In this document: positions 14,577-22,758 of the stretch, one piece after another | Layout of the letters: each line of letters begins with the position of its first letter | Numbering within the stretch: the stretch's first letter is position 1 | Source of the DNA: an uncultured Bacteroidales bacterium | GTDB taxonomy: Bacteria; Bacteroidota; Bacteroidia; Bacteroidales; WCHB1-69 | Direction: 5' to 3' | Assembly (NCBI GenBank): GCA_900319925.1 | Contig: ONQE01000008.1 | Coordinates: 1-36,952 of the forward strand | Length of the DNA: 36,952 nt | Notes under the pieces: model-generated | The model's input: the letters and a program-made list of their open reading frames with translations, nothing else | What the model was told of the DNA's origin: nothing | Database searches by the model: none | Position numbers and translations under genes: made by a program

Positions 14577-17500
14577 TTATATATTTTCTAACAGATTAAT
14601 TGCTCGTTGATAACGGTCTCTACCATAGGTTCCAAAATCATCACCCTTGGCTTCCTTAATAACTGTCCACTGGGCCCAAAGATAATCCCATAGGATCTGG
14701 TAGCACAGGATTTTTTCATAGACATTATGAGGTATTGAACCTCCGAAATACTGCGCCAGAACAAAATCCTGATTTTCTGGTGAAAACCCACTTTCTAAGA
14801 ACAATGCTGCGAAATCCGCCATTGGATCGTTCATTCCTGAGTACTCCCAATCAATAAGATAGATTGTGCCATTCTTAGATTTAATAAAATTCTCGGGAAC
14901 AGCATCGTTGTGACACGGATGAAGATCCACGCCAAGTTGATTGAGTCTTACCTCCAAAGCCATCACTCGTTCCCGAACGTCTTCCCATCCATCATACATT
15001 GTAGCTCTCACTTTAGACAACAGCACATCATACTTCTCTATCTCTCGGAAAATATTGAACTCATTTTTCAAACGGACATGCGAATAATGAAGATTGCGAT
15101 ATATCGCCGCTATTATCTTCATGTTTTCATGCCTTTGAATGGTAGCTGAATTCAGCGTTTCGGCATCTTCTACATAATCAACCAACTTAATTCCAGATTT
15201 TGAATTAAAATACACTATGGGAGGATTGATGCCTAATTTACTGCCTTCTATTGAGTTGAACTCTTCAAAAGAACGATCAACCATTCCGTCCGAGCCGTTC
15301 CCTGGCACTCTCAACACATAGCTTTTGCCATTAAAATCAACTCTGAAATTCTTATTGCTCATCCCTCCAATTTGGGAAATTGCAGCTTTTGAGACATCTT
15401 CATCAGGAAATATATCAACAAGATGCATCAACAGATTTTCTTTGTCATACGGATTCTCTTTGCGGCACAACTTTCTGTATATTACGTTTTTCAAACGCTT
15501 GAAGTCTTCTTGAGAATCCACGTCTCCCCAGATGAGGTTAGTAAAACTGATATACGGTCGGTCAAGCACATCTGTCACATCCATCAACAAGTATTCATAA
15601 CTTAGCAATGGATTAGAACTCTCAGAATATAATGAAACCATTGCACCGTATGTTTGACGGGACAACTTGGTTGCGCCTATCATTTCGCCCTCAATTCGAC
15701 AGACCCGGTGCCTGTCTTTCGTCAGATTAACAACAAAGCCGGCCTTTAATTCCACGTAACACTCGTCGCCACTTCCCGTCTCCTCTGTAACGGTGAAACA
15801 GATGGGATGTCGCGTTGTTGTCAATTGTTCCAGCACCTTTCTTTCATAGAATGTATCACCTTCCAACAACAAGAAATCTTCTTTAATATAGTTTTTGACC
15901 ACGGCAAGCGACGCCATGGATCCCGTAAACTCATAATCCTTGTTAACCACCACTGTCACATCGCTACTTTTGTATTTTTCAAACAATTCTGACTTATAAC
16001 CCGCCACGATGATAATGTCGGTGTAGTCCAGGTCTCTAAGTATGGAAATGGTTCTATCAATCAGATTGTTTTCACCATCAAACGGAATCAAAGGATAGGG
16101 TGTGTCAGAGTCTCTTTCTTGACGAGCCGCTAAAATGACTGCGGTGGTCATACCTTGTTTCTCATACAGAGCAATGGCTTTGTTGAAATACAAGTATGCA
16201 TAATCATGCCAAAGTTTAAGAAAATCACCTGTATCCACAGCATTGGCTTCTTGGAAGATGGCCCAAAGATACCAACAATAAGAAGCAATAGCAGTATATG
16301 CTAAATAGTGGCGCAACTCATTGTCTGAAGGCGCATGGCCTAAATACATGCCAATCGCTGACAGAGCCTCGTCGTAGTTCAAGTCTGAACAAGCGATGAA
16401 AGAACCCAAATCCTGAGCGGTATCTCCTTGACCAGAATACTCCCAGTCAATCAACGTCATATCCCCATCGTCACCAATTAAAAAATTGGCGGCAAGTGCA
16501 TCGCAATGGTTAAGACATTCGGGCCATTCGTCTTTTTGGACGTATTTATAGAGTTTTTCTATTTTATCATGGAGTTTATAGAAATCGGACGTGTCGTCTT
16601 TGTGCAGTTTTTGGATTTTATGAAGGAAATCTGTGGCCGAATCCCACAACCTGTAAGGAAATTCCGACTGCACATTGGCTTTATGCAAATCACTGAGGAG
16701 CTGCATAGCCTGGGACATCTCTATTTCATCATGATAGTCAAGAATGCGAGCGTTTTCAACAAAATAGGAAATCTTCCACCCATCTGTAGGATGCATATAA
16801 ACAAAGGTTTTGTCCAGATTCAGTTCCTTTGCCACTTGCATTGAGAAATACTCGCTGTCCCTGCTAATAAATTCATTGGTTCCAGTTCCCGGATGCCTAT
16901 AAACATACTTTCGGCCATCCTTTTTACAAGTGAAAGCAAACGATGAATTTGTCATGCCCTTCTTCAACACCACTATCTCACGGATATCCTTCTCCTCACA
17001 CTTGAGCACTCCGCAAATATTATGGAATATATCGCACCCTGTGTTATTGACGTATTCTTCATCAAACTCACGCAGATCATCCAAAGTATCAAATTCTTCA
17101 ATATCATGCGATTGATAGCGATGTATCTTTAACGGTGGCAGCTCTTTAATGTATCGAACATACACATCTTCCCAATAACCGAGTCTCGTCTCGCCACGAT
17201 CATATTCCTTTTTCATGATTTCTCGGAATTGTGTCGAAAACTCTTTGTTGAAAAACGCATGCCCAACCATATACCAGGCATTTGCACCTCCGATTTTGAC
17301 ATCGACAATGTTATCCTTATCATCCACTGTGAGACAATACTCGCCTGTTTCGCCTTCGGAATAAAGGGCTGAATAATAACTGTCTTTCGGCTTTTCAACA
17401 AAGACATTATTTGGAAAATAATTGTCAGAAGAGCACAAAAAAGTATCTTCCAATTCGTCAATAACTCGAATAAGTGAAGACGTGTTATTATACCTGTTAT

Positions 17501-17729
17501 AATCTTCGTTCAGGACAATTTTGACTCCAAACTTGTCTTTCAGGTAATCAAAAAGTTCGGCCAAATATCCAACAACTATGAAAATATTGGTAATGCCAGC
17601 CTCTTGTAGTTGTCTAATCTGTCGTTCAATCAGGACCTCACCCTTTACTTTCAGCAAGCCCTTAGGCTTTTCGTATGAGAGCGGTGCAAAACGGGAAGAT
17701 GTTCCCGCAGCCATTATTATAGCGTTCAT
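14577..17729 (-). CDS. licCA: LicC-LicA-LicC'-LicA' four-domain fusion (cytidylyltransferase/choline kinase)
   Basis: This 1050-residue protein consists of two LicC-LicA halves in tandem. Domain 1 (about 1-230) is a LicC-type nucleotidyltransferase with the intact signature MAAGTSSRFAPLSYEKPKG and a SSDNYF metal site. Domain 2 (about 235-520) is a choline/ethanolamine-kinase fold, with NHCDALAANFLI (Asp410, Asn415) as catalytic loop and LIDWEYSG (Asp428) as metal motif. Domain 3 (about 527-760) is a second nucleotidyltransferase whose glycine signature has become VILAARQERDSDTPYPLIPF. Domain 4 (about 765-1050) is a second kinase with CHNDAVPENFI (Asp942) and LIDWEYSG (Asp960). The expected reactions are ATP-dependent phosphorylation of choline or ethanolamine, then CTP-dependent formation of the CDP-alcohol. 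Single licCA fusions are known in Treponema. It is eight bases behind the beta-barrel gene and 18 bases before licB. Confidence 0.92.
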   Translation of the reverse strand: MNAIIMAAGTSSRFAPLSYEKPKGLLKVKGEVLIERQIRQLQEAGITNIFIVVGYLAELFDYLKDKFGVKIVLNEDYNRYNNTSSLIRVIDELEDTFLCSSDNYFPNNVFVEKPKDSYYSALYSEGETGEYCLTVDDKDNIVDVKIGGANAWYMVGHAFFNKEFSTQFREIMKKEYDRGETRLGYWEDVYVRYIKELPPLKIHRYQSHDIEEFDTLDDLREFDEEYVNNTGCDIFHNICGVLKCEEKDIREIVVLKKGMTNSSFAFTCKKDGRKYVYRHPGTGTNEFISRDSEYFSMQVAKELNLDKTFVYMHPTDGWKISYFVENARILDYHDEIEMSQAMQLLSDLHKANVQSEFPYRLWDSATDFLHKIQKLHKDDTSDFYKLHDKIEKLYKYVQKDEWPECLNHCDALAANFLIGDDGDMTLIDWEYSGQGDTAQDLGSFIACSDLNYDEALSAIGMYLGHAPSDNELRHYLAYTAIASYCWYLWAIFQEANAVDTGDFLKLWHDYAYLYFNKAIALYEKQGMTTAVILAARQERDSDTPYPLIPFDGENNLIDRTISILRDLDYTDIIIVAGYKSELFEKYKSSDVTVVVNKDYEFTGSMASLAVVKNYIKEDFLLLEGDTFYERKVLEQLTTTRHPICFTVTEETGSGDECYVELKAGFVVNLTKDRHRVCRIEGEMIGATKLSRQTYGAMVSLYSESSNPLLSYEYLLMDVTDVLDRPYISFTNLIWGDVDSQEDFKRLKNVIYRKLCRKENPYDKENLLMHLVDIFPDEDVSKAAISQIGGMSNKNFRVDFNGKSYVLRVPGNGSDGMVDRSFEEFNSIEGSKLGINPPIVYFNSKSGIKLVDYVEDAETLNSATIQRHENMKIIAAIYRNLHYSHVRLKNEFNIFREIEKYDVLLSKVRATMYDGWEDVRERVMALEVRLNQLGVDLHPCHNDAVPENFIKSKNGTIYLIDWEYSGMNDPMADFAALFLESGFSPENQDFVLAQYFGGSIPHNVYEKILCYQILWDYLWAQWTVIKEAKGDDFGTYGRDRYQRAINLLENI

Positions 17730-17737
17730 AATATTGA

Positions 17738-18520
17738 TTAAAAGGCCAATGATGCGGTGAAGTTCACAAAAGCTTTATTGTATACAGGATTGTAAATGAG
17801 TGCTGCACCCAAAGGCAAGGAGAAATCCTTAATAGTTAAATTATAGAGATATTTAAGCTCTATGTTGCAAATGCTGAAATTCTTTTCGTACCCATTATAG
17901 CAACTTTTGTCAAAAGCAGCACCCAAAGCCAATGAAATTTTATGGTTATGAAGGAAATCATAGTAGGTTCCCAATTCGGCATAAGTTGAATAAGCCTGTT
18001 TGTCTTTTGTATTACCTTCCTCATCTGCCACCTGATACTTATCAGCACCGTAGAAAAAGTTACTCACAGTCAGCCAAAGAGGGATTTTCTCTGGAGAAAT
18101 AGTGATAACTGCCTCTAACCAATGTCCTGTTTCATGTGGTTTGTAATTGAAATACCGATCTATCGGGGTAGTTGTCGTTGGATAGTAGTAATCATTAATA
18201 CCTATAGTAAACCACTTATACGTATAGCTAATACCAAAATCTAATTCGCTGTATTTACCATTTACAGCATAACCGCCCAACACATAGACATAAAATCCCT
18301 TGTTGGAATAGTTAATGCAAGGGAACAGCACAGGAGCAGCATTCTCCGTTATCATTTCCATACCTCTCCAAACATACTTGGATTGAAAATCCAAACCCAA
18401 ATGGAAGTTAGATTCTTTTAATTTCGCACCCCAATTGTTTCTCGGGGGATTGTCTTCACTTTGTGCGAATAAACACACTGCCAATAATAAAATGGCCAAA
18501 GTAGATATCACCTTTTTCAT
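17738..18520 (-). CDS. Putative outer-membrane beta-barrel protein (TorF-like)
   Basis: This 260-residue exported protein has a clear signal peptide (KKVISTLAILLLAVCLFAQ). The mature part is made of alternating aromatic/polar strands, for example FHLGLDFQSKYVWRGMEM, GKYSELDFGISYTYKWFTIG and ISLALGAAFDKS, and it ends in Phe (FVNFTASLAF), as outer-membrane barrels do. The SKYVWRGM motif resembles the first strand of the TorF/Gcw_chp family of putative porins. No enzymatic motif is visible. Lying inside the operon between the CDP-glycerol transferase and the LicCA fusion, it could be a porin for choline or glycerol compounds or a surface protein of the glycan system. A 125-base gap precedes it, without an exact TAnnTTTG element. 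Confidence 0.75.
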   Translation of the reverse strand: MKKVISTLAILLLAVCLFAQSEDNPPRNNWGAKLKESNFHLGLDFQSKYVWRGMEMITENAAPVLFPCINYSNKGFYVYVLGGYAVNGKYSELDFGISYTYKWFTIGINDYYYPTTTTPIDRYFNYKPHETGHWLEAVITISPEKIPLWLTVSNFFYGADKYQVADEEGNTKDKQAYSTYAELGTYYDFLHNHKISLALGAAFDKSCYNGYEKNFSICNIELKYLYNLTIKDFSLPLGAALIYNPVYNKAFVNFTASLAF

Positions 18521-18645
18521 AATAATCAGCCCTTATTTCGTTTATTAACAATCATTTCGTTGTTTTGTGCATCAAAGAATGCCAATTTCACTTTCTCCTT
18601 TAGCTATTGCTTCCGTTTCGGGAATTCAGCATTATATAAAGCACA

Positions 18646-19962
18646 TTAAGATATGTTTCCATTTATATATTGTTCAATCGTATCCAATATCTTTTGAGAG
18701 GGTAAGATTCCATCCTTGGGTTTAAGGTATTCTTCATAGAATTGTTCGCGTTGAACCCTCATCGGATCATCCCCTTTGACAACCACATTCTGAATAAAAT
18801 TCTCAACATCCTCGACGGAATGACCACGATAATGTTGTTCAAAGGATTGTTTGCCAAAAGCATTAAACTTTTCAGTCATCATATCATCTACATCGTTACA
18901 CAAATACATTACCGGTTTCTTCGTGAAAAGGTATTCTGTCGTAAAAGAGCCACAATCATGAATCATGGCATCTGAAGTGAGAAACAAGTCTTCATATCCA
19001 TCTGTAACAAGTTGAGTGTTTTCCATAGAAGCCCACCTATTATAATAAAGCTCTGTTTTCTCTGTACCCCATATTTTCTGAAGTTTTATTTTAAGAGATG
19101 GATGGGGCTTAAAAGCTATTTGAATATCTTCTTCATATTTCTCGGCCAATGACAACAATTTATCACAATAAGCAAAAAAAGTGGAATTATGATCTGTTTC
19201 AATAGAATGATGAGGAGCATAAATCAATTTCTTTTTCTTTCGAGATTGTGTTTTCCATGGATTATTCGGAATATAACTCTTGTCCAAATATATTTCAGTG
19301 GCAGGATACCCTGTAACAAAAGCGTTTTCTCCCTTTACATGCCCGTACTTCTTCGCCAAGTCTTTATGAATATCTGTTTCTTGAAAAAACAATCCGACCA
19401 AATTATGGAACATCAAATCATAATTTATCTTATAGAAATCCATAGATGTAAAGGCGTATGGAAGATAGCAAGTTAACGTATCTTGAAAATGATAGATAAA
19501 ATATTGTGGGAAAACATCTTTATACGGTGTTGTAAAAAAGACTATATCAGGACGATGTGTTTTTTTTATATCCATCCAAACATTCTTTTTTTCATCATAC
19601 GGCACCACGTATTCGTATCCTTTTCGCTCTATAAAATGTCTGGCTCCTTCCACCATTTTTCTCAACTCATCCTCATTATATCCCTTATATGCGGAATAGG
19701 GAAATATGACCACAAATGGATGATAACGAGGGTTTTTCTGCATCAATTCAAAAAGCGGATCAAGTTTCCACATGCTAGGAATAGTCAACAAGAAAGCAAC
19801 ATCCAAACACTGTTTGTTTCGTAACAGATGCGCTGCTTTTAATTGTGATTGGCGGAATCTGTTAATGAAATGCTGCTTTATTGGCCGACAGTGATTTCTC
19901 AAAACATCCTTATGCGCAAGGATAATATGCAACCTGTAAAAAAAAGAATCATCAATTGCCAT
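18646..19962 (-). CDS. CDP-glycerol glycerophosphotransferase family protein (TagB/TagF-like)
   Basis: This 438-residue protein matches the CDP-glycerol:poly(glycerophosphate) transferase family. LIYAPHHS at 246-253, FKPHP at 284-288 and the long signature TSDAMIHDCGSFTTEYLF with KKPVMYL (329-354) correspond to the donor-binding histidine and Asp/Ser motifs of TagF. The N-terminal half is a divergent Rossmann domain without a signal peptide. TagB adds one phosphoglycerol and TagF polymerises it onto a lipid-linked acceptor at the cytosolic membrane face. Which of these applies is not decided by the sequence. The TagD-like gene three positions upstream in the same operon would supply CDP-glycerol. 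A Gram-negative cell has no wall teichoic acid, so the acceptor is probably a surface polysaccharide repeat unit. CDP-ribitol is an alternative donor. Confidence 0.85.
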   Translation of the reverse strand: MAIDDSFFYRLHIILAHKDVLRNHCRPIKQHFINRFRQSQLKAAHLLRNKQCLDVAFLLTIPSMWKLDPLFELMQKNPRYHPFVVIFPYSAYKGYNEDELRKMVEGARHFIERKGYEYVVPYDEKKNVWMDIKKTHRPDIVFFTTPYKDVFPQYFIYHFQDTLTCYLPYAFTSMDFYKINYDLMFHNLVGLFFQETDIHKDLAKKYGHVKGENAFVTGYPATEIYLDKSYIPNNPWKTQSRKKKKLIYAPHHSIETDHNSTFFAYCDKLLSLAEKYEEDIQIAFKPHPSLKIKLQKIWGTEKTELYYNRWASMENTQLVTDGYEDLFLTSDAMIHDCGSFTTEYLFTKKPVMYLCNDVDDMMTEKFNAFGKQSFEQHYRGHSVEDVENFIQNVVVKGDDPMRVQREQFYEEYLKPKDGILPSQKILDTIEQYINGNIS

Positions 19963-19999
19963 AATATGGAATTAAAGACGTGTATACAAATACAAACAA

Positions 20000-21043
20000 C
20001 TATTTCATCATTTCCAAGAAACTTTCCGCACACCAAAGCTGCCACTTCTGGTTTCCCGTCAGAGAGTTCATATCAATATCTTCTCTGAACTCGGGACGCG
20101 TCGGACCAGACCAGTTCTTAAACACTGCATCCACCGGTCGCGGCATCGGAATCTTGAATGGTATTTCCAGTTCTGGATACTTGATGGCATACAATCCCCG
20201 AACTAGATATTTGGGTTCGCCATTGCGCACTCTGTCCATGTCCAATGGATCTGCCATAACCAGCTTGGCATAGGGGTCATAGTAGGGCATCCACGCAGCT
20301 CCGAAAGCGTTCAGATAAGAGCTGCTGCTCTCTATGGAGAACACTTCGTCCATGAATTTTAGCACATCTATTCCGTTTTCCCCTTCACGATATCTCTCGA
20401 ACAGTTCTAATTGGTCAACAGGATTGGCCAACACCATCTTGGGGTCCAAAAACATGTATCGCTTGACAAACGCATCAAAAGTCCATACGGGACTGATAAG
20501 CTTGTCCATCCCCCCAAATATTAAATCCGCACTTTCACCCACAATCATCAACTGCACCCCGTCGTTTTTCGCCATCTCCGCAGCCTTGTAAATCTGGGGC
20601 TCTATAGAATGGACAGGAGCAAATTTATGACGCATCACCGCAGGGGTGAAGTTCTGGTAGTCCTCCATCGTAATGTCAATCAGATGATGCTTCAGCTGGA
20701 ATTTCTTGCAGTACTTTTTAGCACGTTCCACATCAGCATCAAACACTCCGGATGTGGAGTTGAATGTGTAGGCGTGACTTCCAGATTTAAGATAGGCTGC
20801 CAAGTTGGCACTGTCCATACCTCCACTAAGAAGTATACCGATATTGCTGTATTTGGCATATAATGCATCGAACTGCTTTTGTATTTCCAAGTCAATATCT
20901 TCCGATGTCCTTACGGGAATACGATCTTCTTCGGCGACCGGTCGGAAGTTCTTATGCTGGAAACCTTCAACGAAATCGACACCATCTTTCCAAATATACC
21001 GGAAAGCCATGTATGAACTCAAACAAAAATCTTTATTTACCAT
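20000..21043 (-). CDS. Asparagine-synthase-like PP-loop protein, second tandem copy
   Basis: This 347-residue protein contains only the synthetase part of an AsnB-type enzyme. The ATP pyrophosphatase PP-loop SGGMDS is at 73-78 and the second nucleotide-site motif is GESADLIFGGMD at 169-180. The usual N-terminal Cys2 glutaminase domain is absent. The first 60 residues (SSYMAFRYIWKDGVDFVEGF) resemble the linker just after a glutaminase domain. Such proteins activate a carboxylate as acyl-AMP for amide formation with ammonia or another amine. It is end-to-end alignable with the next gene upstream, sharing APVHSIEPQ, PMPRPVD and NQKW segments. It lies in the polymer operon, so amidation of a uronic acid or amino-acid substituent in the glycan is a reasonable inference, not a demonstrated role. 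Confidence 0.85.
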   Translation of the reverse strand: MVNKDFCLSSYMAFRYIWKDGVDFVEGFQHKNFRPVAEEDRIPVRTSEDIDLEIQKQFDALYAKYSNIGILLSGGMDSANLAAYLKSGSHAYTFNSTSGVFDADVERAKKYCKKFQLKHHLIDITMEDYQNFTPAVMRHKFAPVHSIEPQIYKAAEMAKNDGVQLMIVGESADLIFGGMDKLISPVWTFDAFVKRYMFLDPKMVLANPVDQLELFERYREGENGIDVLKFMDEVFSIESSSSYLNAFGAAWMPYYDPYAKLVMADPLDMDRVRNGEPKYLVRGLYAIKYPELEIPFKIPMPRPVDAVFKNWSGPTRPEFREDIDMNSLTGNQKWQLWCAESFLEMMK

Positions 21044-21055
21044 ATAGCCGTTTTC

Positions 21056-22099
21056 TTATTTTTCGTAAATGTTCAAAAATCTTTCCAGACAATAGAGAAG
21101 CCACTTCTGGTTTCCGCTGTAGTTGTTTATGTTAATATCTGTTTTGAATTCCTTGCGTTTCGGTCCCTCCCAGTTCGCGAAGTACTCATCCACCGGACGG
21201 GGCATCGGTTGCTTAAGGGGAACTGCGGTCTCCGGGTACTTCATTCTGAAAAGATCCCGGATCAGATATTTTGTGTCACCGTTCCTGATTCGGCCCAAAT
21301 CGAGAGGTTTGGCCATTTTCAGCAGTTCGTACGGATCTATGAAATCCATTTCTGCCGTTTCAAACGCATTCTCGTAGGATGCATAACTTTCATCGGTTAC
21401 TATTTCATCATAGAAACGCAGATAATCAATGCTGTTCTTGCCAATCCGATAGCGCTCAAAGAGATAATTCATATCGTACGGTTCATTAAGGACATCGGCC
21501 GGATTCACGTATATGGTTCTCTTCACATATTGATCATAACTCCAGTTCTGGGACAGCAGTCCGTCCATGCCGCCAAACACATAATCAGCAGCATCACCGA
21601 TAACAAGCATGGTTACACCGTCCTGCTTGGCTTGTATGGCAGCAGCATAAAGCTGAGGCTCTATGGAATGAACCGGTGCGCCCTTGTGCCGCATTATCTT
21701 GTCCACATTCTGTTCTACCGTATTCCAATCAATGTCCACATAATGCAGATTCAGATGATAATATTGAGCATAATATTCTGCACGTTCCAACTCATCACTT
21801 TGGTATTTGCCTCCAAGAAATCGGAACGTATATGCATCAGCCCCTTCCGGCATATAAGAGGCAAGTATCGAACTGTCCATGCCTCCTGACAATAACATCC
21901 CCAACTTTTCGTGAGCAACTCTTCTAAAAACATTACGCAGTGCTATGTCCACGTCATGGGCATCAGAAACGAAAACCTTTCTCTCTAAAGGTTGCTGCTT
22001 ATACACTTGATGGTGTAAACCTTCGCAAAACTGCTTGTCATCATCTTCCACATATCGCAGTGAAAGATACGAACTCATGCAATAACTTTTATCAACCAT
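21056..22099 (-). CDS. Asparagine-synthase-like PP-loop protein, first tandem copy
   Basis: This paralogue of the following gene has the same length, 347 residues. The PP-loop SGGMDS is at 71-76, and GDAADYVFGGMD replaces the canonical AsnB GEGxDExFGGY motif. The glutaminase domain is again missing, and the N-terminus MVDKSYCMSSYLSLRYV mirrors that of its neighbour. Both copies retain the nucleotide-binding residues, so neither looks like a pseudogene. The family acts by ATP-dependent carboxylate adenylation, and the amine source must be free ammonia or a separate amine substrate. It starts three bases after the tagD-like stop and ends 12 bases before its twin, so the three are translated from one message. 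Two divergent copies in series suggest two related substrates or a heterodimer. Confidence 0.85.
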   Translation of the reverse strand: MVDKSYCMSSYLSLRYVEDDDKQFCEGLHHQVYKQQPLERKVFVSDAHDVDIALRNVFRRVAHEKLGMLLSGGMDSSILASYMPEGADAYTFRFLGGKYQSDELERAEYYAQYYHLNLHYVDIDWNTVEQNVDKIMRHKGAPVHSIEPQLYAAAIQAKQDGVTMLVIGDAADYVFGGMDGLLSQNWSYDQYVKRTIYVNPADVLNEPYDMNYLFERYRIGKNSIDYLRFYDEIVTDESYASYENAFETAEMDFIDPYELLKMAKPLDLGRIRNGDTKYLIRDLFRMKYPETAVPLKQPMPRPVDEYFANWEGPKRKEFKTDININNYSGNQKWLLYCLERFLNIYEK

Positions 22100-22102
22100 T
22101 AT

Positions 22103-22615
22103 TCAAACATTTAGATGATTGTCCTCTGAACATGATGAGGGGTCGTTTGTTGTCCAGCCTCTTGCTGCCTTCAGAGCTTCGGTTATTTTGGTTGAAGAAA
22201 TACCTTTCGTGTAGGGGAAATACACTATTTTGATTCCCTCCTTGGCAAAATCCTCCTCGTATTTCTTCCATTTTTCCGTACCATACCAGTCATCACCCAC
22301 GAAAAGAATGCTGGCGCCCAATTTTTTACAAGCGGTGAGTTTGTCCATATCATACTGTGGAACCACCGCATCCACATATTTTATACTACGCACGATTTCC
22401 GCTCTGTCGGAATAAGGAATCATGGCATGTTTCCCCTTGTAAAGGACCAATTCGTCAACCGTAACACCTACAATGAGTTTGTCGCACATCCCCTTGGCAT
22501 TTTTCAAAAGATTGAGATGGCCGATGTGAAAAAGATCATAAACCCCTGTGGTATAGCCAATCACCATTGCTTTAGATTTGATATCTGGGCCCGTAAAGTT
22601 AATTCTATCATCCAT
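22103..22615 (-). CDS. tagD: TagD-like glycerol-3-phosphate cytidylyltransferase
   Basis: This 170-residue cytidylyltransferase has the HxGH nucleotidyl-transfer motif in GVYDLFHIGHLNLL (HIGH at 30-33). GVTVDELVLYKGK and YSDRAEIVRSIKYVDAVVP follow, then the GDDW motif near residue 107 and the C-terminal TKGISSTKI (about 136-144). These match TagD, which makes CDP-glycerol from CTP and glycerol-3-phosphate. The family also contains ethanolamine-phosphate and other alcohol-phosphate cytidylyltransferases, so the exact alcohol needs testing. An N-terminal extension of about 16 residues before the family core suggests that Met17 could be the real start, although Met1 is preceded by an AAAAAAAGGT stretch. 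It is the first gene of the operon. A -7 element about 120 bases upstream implies a leader of about 115 bases. Confidence 0.9.
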   Translation of the reverse strand: MDDRINFTGPDIKSKAMVIGYTTGVYDLFHIGHLNLLKNAKGMCDKLIVGVTVDELVLYKGKHAMIPYSDRAEIVRSIKYVDAVVPQYDMDKLTACKKLGASILFVGDDWYGTEKWKKYEEDFAKEGIKIVYFPYTKGISSTKITEALKAARGWTTNDPSSCSEDNHLNV

Positions 22616-22736
22616 TATACCTTTTTTTATGTTTCACCAAGAAATCCTTCTGACTTCTCCTCATGCAAAATCCTCGTAAGAATACGATATTTGAACTTAC
22701 CCTTACTGCTTCCGACAAAAGGGATAAGCACGGCGG

Positions 22737-22744
22737 CAAAGATA
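22737..22744 (-). promoter_or_regulatory. -7 promoter element of the surface-polymer operon
   Basis: On the minus strand TATCTTTG matches TAnnTTTG. Transcription would begin near 22730, leaving a leader of about 115 bases before tagD. No -33 TTG is placed well. The leader is long enough for antitermination or other RNA control, but I see no clear structure in it. Confidence 0.5.
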
Positions 22745-22758
22745 CAACTTTTCTCTTT

